A stretch of DNA of 64,000 bases, from assembly GCA_029207755.1 (NCBI GenBank), contig JARCOQ010000234.1, positions 61,837 through 125,836 of the forward strand. Reading direction: 5' to 3'. This document shows, piece by piece, positions 47,061 to 58,902 of this stretch; position 1 is the stretch's first letter; each line of letters begins with the position of its first letter. Origin of the DNA: Chamaea fasciata (Eukaryota; Chordata; Aves; Passeriformes; Sylviidae). The translations under genes were made by a program, and so were the position numbers. The notes under the pieces are model-generated. The model was not told where the DNA came from and made no database searches. It saw only the letters and a program-made list of their open reading frames with translations.

Positions 47061-47330
47061 GAGGCGAGGCGGGGAGGGGCGAGGCCGGTCTCGGGGCAGA
47101 GCCCCCGGGCCCTCAGGCCGGGCCGGGGGGACCGGAGCAGAGCCCGGGCCGGGTTGGAGCCGGAGCCGGTCTGAGGGCGGAGGCCCCGGGCCCTCAGCGC
47201 GGGCCGGGGGGCGGGGGCGGTTCCCGGGGCCCGCTGTCCAATCAGCACTGCCGATGCCTCAGCGAGCCCGCCAATCGCGGGGATTCAAAAGGGTGGCGGA
47301 AGTAGCTGCTGCTCTATGGGCTCGGTGAGG
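47061..47330 (+). promoter_or_regulatory. CpG-island promoter with two CCAAT boxes and an ETS site
   Basis: GC-rich, CpG-dense DNA. Two NF-Y type boxes: CCAATCAG at 47238 and CCAATCGCG at 47271, 33 bp apart, followed by GCGGAAGT at 47296-47303 (ETS/GABP-like). No TATA box. A donor-like GCTCG|GTGAGG at about 47323 could end a short first exon on the + strand. No downstream + strand gene could be assembled, so direction is inferred only from motif order. Confidence 0.5.
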
Positions 47331-47399
47331 AACGCCCCGGTGGGGTCCCGGCGCCGTGCACTTGGGACCCGCCCCGCGCCCCTGAAGCCGCGCCCCCGG

Positions 47400-47805
47400 T
47401 ACTGCCCGGCCCCGGCTGCCTCCGGGCCCCGCCTCACAGAGCCCCGGCTCCGCCCCGGCCCCGCCCCGAGCCCGCCCCGGCTCTGCCCCTGCTCCGCCCC
47501 GAGCCCGCCCCGGCTCCGCCCCGAGCCCGCCCCGGCTCCGCCCAGAGCCCGCCCCGGCTCCGCCCCGAGCCCGCCCCGGCTCCGCCCCGAGCCCGCCCCG
47601 AGCCCGCCCCGGCTCCGCCCCGAGCCCGCCCCGGCTCCGCCCAGAGCCCGCCCCGGATCCGCCCCGAGCCCGCCTCGGCTCCGCCCCGAGCCCGCCCCGG
47701 ATCCGCCCCGGCTCCGCCCCGAGCCCGCCCCGGATCCGCCCCGAGCCCGCCCCGGCTCCGCCCCGAGCCCGCCCCGGCTCCGCCCCGAGCACGCCCCGGC
47801 TTGGG
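47400..47805. repeat. GC-box minisatellite (CCCCGAGCCCGCCCCGGCTC-type)
   Basis: About twenty tandem units, alternately CCGAGCCCGCC and CCGGCTCCGCC, combined as ~22-bp pairs. Nearly every unit contains CCGCCCC or GCCCCG, an Sp1/KLF-type GC box. Open frames on both strands (Arg/Ala/Pro/Gly repeats up to 307 residues) are products of the repeat. Confidence 0.95.
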
Positions 47806-48161
47806 GGCGGGACCATCGCCCGCGACCCCGCCCCGCCCCTCGCAGCTGAGCCGAGCCGAGCCGAGCCGAGGTTGCTCGCGGCCCTGCGCGGAGCCAGGCG
47901 GGGCCGGGAATGGGAGCGGGCGTTCTGGTTCGGGTCCTGTCAGTGTCGGCTGCGGCTCCCGAGCGGTGCGGCCCCCCCCGGCGGGCGGGCTGTGGGTCTC
48001 GGGGCCTGAGGACCGGGCTGGCGTTGGGGTCGGGATCGGGACCGGGATCGCTGCGGGCGGCAGGAGCCGCTCCTGCTCCGCCTGCAGCCGGAGCTGCGCT
48101 GGGGTCCTGCCGGGGCTCTGGGCACGGGAGGACGGCGGCGGCGATTTCCTCTGATAACCTC
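47806..48161. other. CpG-rich DNA with a short GCCGA repeat
   Basis: GAGCCGAGCCGAGCCGAGC-like repeat at about 47848-47872, then CpG-rich sequence up to the cassette junction. Continuation of the CpG island; no gene seen. Confidence 0.5.
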
Positions 48162-49382
48162 TGATATCGACCCCCCCACAGCATCATTGATCCCCACCCG
48201 AGTGTCACTGACCCCCCCCAATGTCATTGATGCCCCCCCAATATTCCACTGATCTTCCCTCAGCGTCACTGACCCCCCCCAAAATTCCATTGATCCCCTC
48301 CACTTGATCCCTCCCTTTTTCTCCCCTCACGTTTCCCGCCCTTTTCTCCCCTCACGTTTCCCGCACTTTTTCATGGGGAACGACCCCTGAGGGGTCCTGT
48401 GGAGGGATTCTGGAGGTCCGAGGGGTGAATTTGGGGTTTGGAGAGAGGTTTAGGGGGGTCCCAGGGATGGATTTTGGGGTTTTTGGGGGTCCAAGGGATG
48501 GATTTGGGGGTCCCGGTGTGGATCTGGGGTCCTGGGGAGGTTTTGGGGGGTCCCAAGGGTGGATTTGGGGTTCATGGGGAAGGGTTTGGGGGTTTTTTGG
48601 GGCCTCAGGGGTGAATTTGGGGTCCGGGGAGAGGTTTTGGGGGTTTTTTTGGGGTCCCAGGGGTGAATTTGGGGTCTGGGGAGGGGTTTTTGGGGGTCCC
48701 TCACCTGCAGAGCGTCGCGGGGGTGGCAGGGGGAGGGGGCAGCGGGGGGCGCCCAGCGCCCACCCCCCCTTGGGCTTCAGGAGGGCGTCGAGGAGATCGA
48801 AACAGCTCGGGGGGGGGGGGGGTCAAAAACGGGGGGGGGTAACGGGCTGGAACCCCCCAGTGCCCCCCAAACCACCCCCAGGGCCCCCCCGACCTCCAGG
48901 AGCCGGCAAAACCCTCCTCAGGTTCCTTTGATGCCTCAAATGGGCCGCCCAAACCTCCCGAAGCCCCCCCAAAAACACCCAAAGCAGCCCCCCGGACTCC
49001 CCCCAGACCCCCCAAACCCCTCCAGGACAACTCGGGACCCCCAGGACCCCCCAAAATCCGCCCCTCCCTCTCCCTGAGGCCTCATTTGACCCGCTCCACG
49101 TTGCGGACAGGCACCAGCTGATCAAGCCACAAGCACCAGCACCTGCGGGACTGGGATGGACTGGGAGCACTGGGAGGGTGATCAGAGAGAACTGGGATGG
49201 ACGGTGAGTGGACGGGGACGAACTGGCAGGCGTGTGGGGGTCCATGATGGGCACACGGTGCCTTACTGGTCTATACTGGGATGGGTCGGATGGCCCCAGG
49301 GGAGGGGGTGTGGCCACACTGGTCCACACTGGGAGGGGTGTCACCATGGCGCCGGAGGCGGAGTCGAGGATACGAGCGAGGC
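48162..49382 (-). repeat. Cassette copy 8 (diverged, left-truncated)
   Basis: Begins inside the cassette at CTGATATCGACCCC; the first ~85 bp seen in copies 1-7 are absent and the CpG island joins instead. It differs from the others at many positions, for example TTTGGAGAGAGG, CGGTGAGTGGACGG and GGTCTATACTGGG. It keeps the two E2F-like TTTCCCGC repeats, the seven-T tract, the exon-like blocks and the same right edge into the minisatellite. As the only copy attached to non-array DNA it is a candidate for the ancestral one. Confidence 0.88.
48705..48805 (-). CDS. Candidate exon in cassette copy 8
   Basis: Equivalent of 2416-2516: 101 nt, donor CTGCAG|GTGAGG, C-rich tract and CCGAG upstream. It reads CFDLLDALLKPKGGWALGAP and then a Pro-rich stretch. 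Compared with copy 1 the changes are Gly to Asp, Ile to Leu and a few in the Pro-rich part; length and frame are kept. Not recognised. Confidence 0.3.
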
Positions 49383-50160
49383 AGGGACACCTAAAGGACA
49401 GCCAGGGCACTCCCGGGGACACCAAGGGGACAGCCTGGGCACCCCAGGGACAGCAAGGACACCCCAAGGGACACCTAGAGGACAACCAAGGCACCCCAGG
49501 GACACCGAGGGCAACCCCAGGGACACCCAGGGCACCCCCAGGGACACCTAGGGGACAGCAAGGGCACCCCAGAGACACCTAGGGGACAGCCAGAGCACCC
49601 TAGGAACAGCCAGGGGACAGCCAGAGCACCCCAGGGACACCCAGGGCTCCCCCAGGGACACCTAGGGGACAGCCAGGGCACCCCCAGGGACACCGAGGGG
49701 ACAGCCAGGGCACGTCCAGGGACACCTAGGGGAAAGCCAGGGCACCCCCAGGGACACCTAGGGGACTGCCAGAGCACTCCAGGGACAGCCAGGGCACCCC
49801 CAGAGACACCGAGGGGACAGCCAGGGCACCCCCAGGGACACCAAGGGCACAGCCAGGGCACCCCAGGGACAGCCAGGGCACCCCAGGGAGACCTTGAGGA
49901 CAGCCAGGGCGCCCCCAGGGACACCTAGGGGACAGCCAGGGCACCCCCAGGGCCACCTAGGGGACAGCCAGGGCACCCCAGGGACAGCGAGGGGACCCCC
50001 AGGGAGACCTAGGGGACACCCAGGGCACCCCAGGGCACCCCAGGGACACCCAGGGCACCCCAGGGACACCCAGGGCACCCCCAAGGACACCTAGGGGACA
50101 GCCAGGGAACCCCAGGGACACCCTGTGCACCCCCAGGGACAGCCAGGGCCCCCCGAGGGA
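49383..50160. repeat. Minisatellite, start of the right array
   Basis: The same 31/32-bp unit starts immediately after GAGCGAGGCAGGG, as after cassettes 1-7. Variants here (CTAAAGGACAGCC, CCCAAGGGACACC, CACCGAGGG) are different from those common in the left array. Confidence 0.96.
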
Positions 50161-53100
50161 CACCTAGGGGACAGCCAGGGCACCCCAGAGACACCCAGGG
50201 CACACCCAGGGACACATAAGGGACAGCCAGGGCACCCTAGGGACAGCCAGGGCACCCCAGAGACACCGAGGGCACAGCCAGGGCACCCCCTAGGACACTT
50301 AGGGGACAGGCAGGGCACCCCCAGGGACACCGAGGGGACAGCCAGGGCACCGCCAGGGAGACCTAGAGGACTGGCAGGGCACCCCCAGGGACACCGAGGG
50401 GAAAGCCAGGGCACCCCCAGGAACAGCCAGGGCACCCCCCAGGGACACTGACGAGACAGCCAGGGTCCCCAGGGACACCTAGGGGACAGCCAGGGCCCCC
50501 ATAGAGACACGTAGGGGACAGTCAGGGCACCCCAGGGACACCCAGGGCACCCCCAGAGACACCTAGGGGACAGCCAGGGCACTCCCGGGGACACCTAGGG
50601 GACAGCCAGGGTACCCCAGGGACACCAAGGGGACAGCCTGGGCACCCCAGGGACAGCTAGGACACCCCAAGGGACACCTAGAGGACAACCAAGGCACCCA
50701 AGGGACACCTAGGGGACAGCAAGGGCACCCCAGGGACACCTAGGGGACAGCCAGAGCACCCCAGGGACAGCCAGGACACCCCCAGGGACACCTAGGGGAC
50801 AGCAAAGACACCCCAGAGACACCTAGGGGACAGCCAGAGCACCCTAGGGACAGCCAGGGGACAGCCAGAGCACCCTAGGGACAGCCAGGGCTCCCCCAGG
50901 GACACCCAGGGCACCCCCAGGGACACCTAGGGGACAGCCAGAGCACCCCAGGGACAGCCAGGACACCCCCAGGGACACCTAGGGGACAGCCAGGGCACCC
51001 CAGAGACACCTAGGGGACAGCCAGAGCACCCTAGGGACAGCCAGGGGACAGCCAGAGCACCCTAGGGACAGCCAGGGCTCCCCCAGGGACACCTAGGGGA
51101 CAGCCAGGGCACGTCCAGGGACACCTAGGGGACAGCCAGGGCACCCCCAGGGACACCTAGGGGACTGCCAGAGCACTCCAGGGACAGCCAGGGCACCCCC
51201 AGGGACACCTAGGGGACAGCCAGGGTACCCCAGGGCACACCCAGGGACACCTAAGGGACACCCAGGGCACCCTAGGGACAGCCAGGGCACCCCCAGAGAC
51301 ACCGAGGGCACAGCCAGGGCACCCTAGGGACAGCCAGGGCACCCCCAGGGACACTGACGAGACAGCCAGGGCACCCCAGGGACACCTAGGGGACAGCCAG
51401 GGCACCCCAGGGACAGCCAGGGCACCCCCAGGGCCATCTAGGGGACAGCCAGGGCACCCCAGGGACAGCGAGGGGACACCCAGGGACACCGAGGGGACAG
51501 CCAGGGCACCCCAGGGCACCCCAGGGACACCCAGGGCACCCCAGGGACACCCAGGGCACCCCCAAGGACACCTAGGGGACCTCCAGGGCACCCCCAGGGA
51601 CACGTACAGAACAGCCAGGGAACCCCAGGGACACCCTGTGCACCTCCAGGGACACCCAGGGCACACCCAGGGACACCTAGGGCACAGCCAGGGCACCCTA
51701 GGGACAGCCAGGGCACCCCAGGGACACGTAGGGGACAGCCAGGGCACCCCCACGGACACCTAGGAGACAGCCAGGGCGCCCCCAGGGACACCTAGGAGAC
51801 AGCCAGGGCGCCCCCAGGGACACCTAGGAGACAGCCAGGGCACCCCAGGGACACCCAGGGCACCCCCAGGGACACCTAGGGGACCTCCCGGGCACCCCCA
51901 GGGACACGTATGGGACAGCCAGGGAACCCCAGGGACACCCTGTGCACCCCCAGGGACAGCCAGGGCACCCCCAGGGACACCTAGGGGACAGCCAGGGCCC
52001 CCCGAGGGACACCTAGGGGACAGCCAGGGCACCCCAGAGACACCCAGGGCACATCCAGGGACACATAAGGGACAGACAGGGCACCCTAGGGACAGCCAGG
52101 GCACCCCCAGAGACACCGAGGGCACAGCCAGGGCACCCCCTAGGACACTTAGGGGATAGGCAGGGCACCCCCAGGGACAGCCAGGGCACCCCCAGGGCAC
52201 CCCAGGGGCACCCCCAGGGACACGTTGGGGACAGCCAGGGCACCCCACAGACAGCCAGGACCCCTCCAAGGACACCTAGGGGACAGGCAGGGCACCCCCA
52301 GGGACACCAAGGGGACAGCCAGAGCACCCCAAGGACAGCCAGGGCACACCCAGGGACACCTAGGGGACAGCCAGGGCCCCCCCAGGGACACCCAGAGCAC
52401 CCCCAGGGACACCAAGGGGACAGGCAGGGCACCCTAGGGACACCCAGGGCACCCCCAGGGACACCTAGGGGACAGGCAGGGCACCCCCAGGGAAAACCAG
52501 GGCACCCCCAACGACACCTAGGGGACAGGCAGGGCACCCCCAGGGACACCTAGGGGACAGCCAGGGCACCCCCAGGGACACCTAGGGGACAGGCAGGGCA
52601 CCCACAGGGACACTGAGGGGAAAGCCAGGGTACCCCCAGGGACATTTAGGGGACAGCCAGGGAACTCCAGGGACACCCAGGTCACCCCTAGGGACACCTA
52701 GGGGACAGCCAGGGCACCCCCAGGGACACCTAGGGAACAGGCAGGATACCCCAGGGACACCTAGGGGACAGCCAGGGCCCCCCCAGGGACACATAGAGGA
52801 CAGGCAGGGCACCCCCAGGGCGCCCCAGGGACACCCAGGGCACCCCCAGTGACACTAAGGGGACAGCCAGGGCACCCCAGGGACACCAAGGGGACAGCCA
52901 GGGCACCCCCAGGGACACCTAGGGGACAGCCAGGGCACCCCAGGGACACCCAGGGCACCCCCTGGGACACCTAGGGGACAGGTAGGGCACCCCCAGGGAC
53001 ACCGAGGGGAAAGCCAGGGCAACTTCAGGGACACCTAGGGGAAGGCAGGACACCCCCAGGGACACATAGGGGACAGCCAGGGCACCCCCAGGGACATTTA

Positions 53101-54531
53101 GGGGACAGCCAAGGCACTCCAGGGACACCCAGGGCACTCCCAGGGACACTCTGGGCACGCACAGGGACACCGAGGGGACAGCCAGGGCACCCCAGGGACA
53201 CCTAGGGGACAGCCAGGGCACCCCAGAGACACCCTGGGCAAGCCCAGGGACACCTAGGGGACAGCCAGGGCACCCCAGGGACACCCAGGGCACCCCCAGG
53301 GACACCTAGGGAACAGCCAGGGCACTCCCAGGGACACCCTGGGCACCCCCAGGGACAACGACGGGACAGCCAGGGCACCCCCAGGGACACCTAGGGCACC
53401 CCCAGGGCGCCCTAGGGACAGCCAGGGCACCCCCAGGGACACCTAGGGGACAGCCAGGGTCCCCCCCAGGGACACCTAGGGCACCCCCAGGGCACCCTAG
53501 GGACAGCCAGGGCACCCCCAGGGACACCTAGGGGACAGCCAGGGTCCCCCCCAGGGACACCTAGGGCACCCCCAGGGCACCCCAGGGACACCCAGGGCAC
53601 ACCCAGGGACACCTAGGGGACAGCCAGGGCACCCTAGGGACAGCCAGGGCACCCCCAGGGACACCGAGAGGACAGGCAGGGCACCCCCAGGGACACCTTG
53701 GGGACAGCCAGGGCACCCCAGGGACACCCAGGGCACCCCCAGGGACACCTAGGGGACAGCCAGGGCTCCCCCAGGGACACCTAGGGGACAGCCAGGGCAC
53801 CCCAGGACAGCCAGGGCCCCCCCAGGGACAACTAGGGCACCCCCAGGGACACCAAGGGGACAGGCAGGGCACCCCAGGGACACCCAGGGCACCCCCAGGG
53901 ACACCTAGGGGACAGGCAGGGCACCCCCAGGGAAACCCAGGGCACCCCCAACGACACCTAGGGGACAGGCAGGGCACCTCCAGGGACACCTAGGGGACAG
54001 CCAGGGCACCCTAAAGATAGCCAGGGCACCCCCAGGGACACCTAGGGGACAGGCAGGGCACCCTCAGGGACACTGAGGGGAAAGCCAGGGCACCCACAGG
54101 GACATTTAGGGGACAGCCAGGGCACTCCAGGGACACCCAGGTCACCCCTAGGGACACCTAGGGGACAGCCAGGGCACCCCCAGGGACACCTAGGGGACAG
54201 CCAGGGCACCCCAGGGACACCCAGGGCACCCCCTGGGACACCTAGGGGACAGGTAGGGCACCCCCAGGGACACCGAGGGGAAAGCCAGGGCAACCTCAGG
54301 GACACCTAGGGGAAGGCAGGACACCCCCAGGGACACCTAGGGGACAGCCAGGGCACCCCCAGGGACATTTAGGGGACAGCCAGGGCACTCCAGGGACACC
54401 CAGGGCACCCCCAGGGACACCTAGAGGACAGGCAGGGCACCCCCAGGGCACCCCAGGGACACCCAGGGCACCCCCAGGGACACCAAGGGGACAGCCAGAG
54501 CACCCCAAGGACAGCCAGGGCACCCCCAGGG
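50161..54531. repeat. 4.37-kb duplicon, copy A
   Basis: Minisatellite DNA that recurs nearly base for base at offset 4371 bp (4372 bp left of a one-C indel at about 50435). Landmarks: CCCATAGAGACACG at 50498, ACGTACAGAACAGCC at 51601, GGGGAAGGCAGGACACC at 53038. Inner pattern includes two ~85-bp units at about 53430-53600. Confidence 0.95.
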
Positions 54532-57500
54532 ACACCTAGGGGACAGCCAGGGCACCCCAGAGACACCCAGGGCACACCCAGGGACACATAAGGGACAGCC
54601 AGGGCACCCTAGGGACAGCCAGGGCACCCCAGAGACACCGAGGGCACAGCCAGGGCACCCCCTAGGACACTTAGGGGACAGGCAGGGCACCCCCAGGGAC
54701 ACCGAGGGGACAGCCAGGGCACCGCCAGGGAGACCTAGAGGACTGGCAGGGCACCCCCAGGGACACCGAGGGGAAAGCCAGGGCACCCCCAGGAACAGCC
54801 AGGGCACCCCCAGGGACACTGACGAGACAGCCAGGGTCCCCAGGGACACCTAGGGGACAGCCAGGGCCCCCATAGGGACACGTAGGGGACAGTCAGGGCA
54901 CCCCAGGGACACCCAGGGCACCCCCAGAGACACCTAGGGGACAGCCAGGGCACTCCCGGGGACACCTAGGGGACAGCCAGGGTACCCCAGGGACACCAAG
55001 GGGACAGCCTGGGCACCCCAGGGACAGCTAGGACACCCCAAGGGACACCTAGAGGACAACCAAGGCACCCAAGGGACACCTAGGGGACAGCAAGGGCACC
55101 CCAGGGACACCTAGGGGACAGCCAGAGCACCCCAGGGACAGCCAGGACACCCCCAGGGACACCTAGGGGACAGCAAGGACACCCCAGAGACACCTAGGGG
55201 ACAGCCAGAGCACCCTAGGGACAGCCAGGGGACAGCCAGAGCACCCTAGGGACAGCCAGGGCTCCCCCAGGGACACCCAGGGCACCCCCAGGGACACCTA
55301 GGGGACAGCCAGAGCACCCCAGGGACAGCCAGGACACCCCCAGGGACACCTAGGGGACAGCCAGGGCACCCCAGAGACACCTAGGGGACAGCCAGAGCAC
55401 CCTAGGGACAGCCAGGGGACAGCCAGAGCACCCTAGGGACAGCCAGGGCTCCCCCAGGGACACCTAGGGGACAGCCAGGGCACGTCCAGGGACACCTAGG
55501 GGACAGCCAGGGCACCCCCAGGGACACCTAGGGGACTGCCAGAGCACTCCAGGGACAGCCAGGGCACCCCCAGGGACACCTAGGGGACAGCCAGGGTACC
55601 CCAGGGCACACCCAGGGACACCTAAGGGACACCCAGGGCACCCTAGGGACAGCCAGGGCACCCCCAGAGACACCGAGGGCACAGCCAGGGCACCCTAGGG
55701 ACAGCCAGGGCACCCCCAGGGACACTGACGAGACAGCCAGGGCACCCCAGGGACACCTAGGGGACAGCCAGGGCACCCCAGGGACAGCCAGGGCACCCCC
55801 AGGGCCATCTAGGGGACAGCCAGGGCACCCCAGGGACAGCGAGGGGACACCCAGGGACACCGAGGGGACAGCCAGGGCACCCCAGGGCACCCCAGGGACA
55901 CCCAGGGCACCCCAGGGACACCCAGGGCACCCCCAAGGACACCTAGGGGACCTCCAGGGCACCCCCAGGGACACGTACAGAACAGCCAGGGAACCCCAGG
56001 GACACCCTGTGCACCTCCAGGGACACCCAGGGCACACCCAGGGACACCTAGGGCACAGCCAGGGCACCCTAGGGACAGCCAGGGCACCCCAGGGACACGT
56101 AGGGGACAGCCAGGGCACCCCCACGGACACCTAGGAGACAGCCAGGGCGCCCCCAGGGACACCTAGGAGACAGCCAGGGCGCCCCCAGGGACACCTAGGA
56201 GACAGCCAGGGCACCCCAGGGACACCCAGGGCACCCCCAATGACACCTAGGGGACCTCCCGGGCACCCCCAGGGACACGTATGGGACAGCCAGGGAACCC
56301 CAGGGACACCCTGTGCACCCCCAGGGACAGCCAGGGCACCCCCAGGGACACCTAGGGGACAGCCAGGGCCCCCCGAGGGACACCTAGGGGACAGCCAGGG
56401 CACCCCAGAGACACCCAGGGCACATCCAGGGACACATAAGGGACAGACAGGGCACCCTAGGGACAGCCAGGGCACCCCCAGAGACACCGAGGGCACAGCC
56501 AGGGCACCCCCTAGGACACTTAGGGGATAGGCAGGGCACCCCCAGGGACAGCCAGGGCACCCCCAGGGCACCCCAGGGGCACCCCCAGGGACACGTTGGG
56601 GACAGCCAGGGCACCCCAGAGACAGCCAGGACCCCTCCAAGGACACCTAGGGGACAGGCAGGGCACCCCCAGGGACACCAAGGGGACAGCCAGAGCACCC
56701 CAAGGACAGCCAGGGCACACCCAGGGACACCTAGGGGACAGCCAGGGCCCCCCCAGGGACACCCAGAGCACCCCCAGGGACACCAAGGGGACAGGCAGGG
56801 CACCCTAGGGACACCCAGGGCACCCCCAGGGACACCTAGGGGACAGGCAGGGCACCCCCAGGGAAAACCAGGGCACCCCCAACGACACCTAGGGGACAGG
56901 CAGGGCACCCCCAGGGACACCTAGGGGACAGCCAGGGCACCCCCAGGGACACCTAGGGGACAGGCAGGGCACCCACAGGGACACTGAGGGGAAAGCCAGG
57001 GTACCCCCAGGGACATTTAGGGGACAGCCAGGGAACTCCAGGGACACCCAGGTCACCCCTAGGGACACCTAGGGGACAGCCAGGGCACCCCCAGGGACAC
57101 CTAGGGAACAGGCAGGATACCCCAGGGACACCTAGGGGACAGCCAGGGCCCCCCCAGGGACACATAGAGGACAGGCAGGGCACCCCCAGGGCGCCCCAGG
57201 GACACCCAGGGCACCCCCAGTGACACTAAGGGGACAGCCAGGGCACCCCAGGGACACCAAGGGGACAGCCAGGGCACCCCCAGGGACACCTAGGGGACAG
57301 CCAGGGCACCCCAGGGACACCCAGGGCACCCCCTGGGACACCTAGGGGACAGGTAGGGCACCCCCAGGGACACCGAGGGGAAAGCCAGGGCAACTTCAGG
57401 GACACCTAGGGGAAGGCAGGACACCCCCAGGGACACATAGGGGACAGCCAGGGCACCCCCAGGGACATTTAGGGGACAGCCAAGGCACTCCAGGGACACC

Positions 57501-58902
57501 CAGGGCACTCCCAGGGACACTCTGGGCACGCACAGGGACACCGAGGGGACAGCCAGGGCACCCCAGGGACACCTAGGGGACAGCCAGGGCACCCCAGAGA
57601 CACCCTGGGCAAGCCCAGGGACACCTAGGGGACAGCCAGGGCACCCCAGGGACACCCAGGGCACCCCCAGGGACACCTAGGGAACAGCCAGGGCACTCCC
57701 AGGGACACCCTGGGCACCCCCAGGGACAACGACGGGACAGCCAGGGCACCCCCAGGGACACCTAGGGCACCCCCAGGGCGCCCTAGGGACAGCCAGGGCA
57801 CCCCCAGGGACACCTAGGGGACAGCCAGGGTCCCCCCCAGGGACACCTAGGGCACCCCCAGGGCACCCTAGGGACAGCCAGGGCACCCCCAGGGACACCT
57901 AGGGGACAGCCAGGGTCCCCCCCAGGGACACCTAGGGCACCCCCAGGGCACCCCAGGGACACCCAGGGCACACCCAGGGACACCTAGGGGACAGCCAGGG
58001 CACCCTAGGGACAGCCAGGGCACCCCCAGGGACACCGAGAGGACAGGCAGGGCACCCCCAAGGACACCTTGGGGACAGCCAGGGCACCCCAGGGACACCC
58101 AGGGCACCCCCAGGGACACCTAGGGGACAGCCAGGGCTCCCCCAGGGACACCTAGGGGACAGCCAGGGCACCCCAGGACAGCCAGGGCCCCCCCAGGGAC
58201 AACTAGGGCACCCCCAGGGACACCAAGGGGACAGGCAGGGCACCCCAGGGACACCCAGGGCACCCCCAGGGACACCTAGGGGACAGGCAGGGCACCCCCA
58301 GGGAAACCCAGGGCACCCCCAACGACACCTAGGGGACAGGCAGGGCACCTCCAGGGACACCTAGGGGACAGCCAGGGCACCCTAAAGATAGCCAGGGCAC
58401 CCCCAGGGACACCTAGGGGACAGGCAGGGCACCCTCAGGGACACTGAGGGGAAAGCCAGGGCACCCACAGGGACATTTAGGGGACAGCCAGGGCACTCCA
58501 GGGACACCCAGGTCACCCCTAGGGACACCTAGGGGACAGCCAGGGCACCCCCAGGGACACCTAGGGGACAGCCAGGGCACCCCAGGGACACCCAGGGCAC
58601 CCCCTGGGACACCTAGGGGACAGGTAGGGCACCCCCAGGGACACCGAGGGGAAAGCCAGGGCAACCTCAGGGACACCTAGGGGAAGGCAGGACACCCCCA
58701 GGGACACCTAGGGGACAGCCAGGGCACCCCCAGGGACATTTAGGGGACAGCCAGGGCACTCCAGGGACACCCAGGGCACCCCCAGGGACACCTAGAGGAC
58801 AGGCAGGGCACCCCCAGGGCACCCCAGGGACACCCAGGGCACCCCCAGGGACACCAAGGGGACAGCCAGAGCACCCCAAGGACAGCCAGGGCACCCCCAG
58901 GG
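54532..58902. repeat. 4.37-kb duplicon, copy B
   Basis: Second copy. Few differences from A were seen, for example CCCATAGGGACACG for CCCATAGAGACACG, CAGCAAGGACACC for CAGCAAAGACACC, and CCCAATGACACC near 56238 for CCCAGGGACACC. It diverges from A's continuation after about 58910 (GGGGTCAGCC). Confidence 0.95.

Noticed and set aside
47285..48208. 307-residue Arg/Ala/Gly-rich minus-strand frame
   Set aside because: It is created by the GC-box minisatellite, and the opposite strand is open as well.
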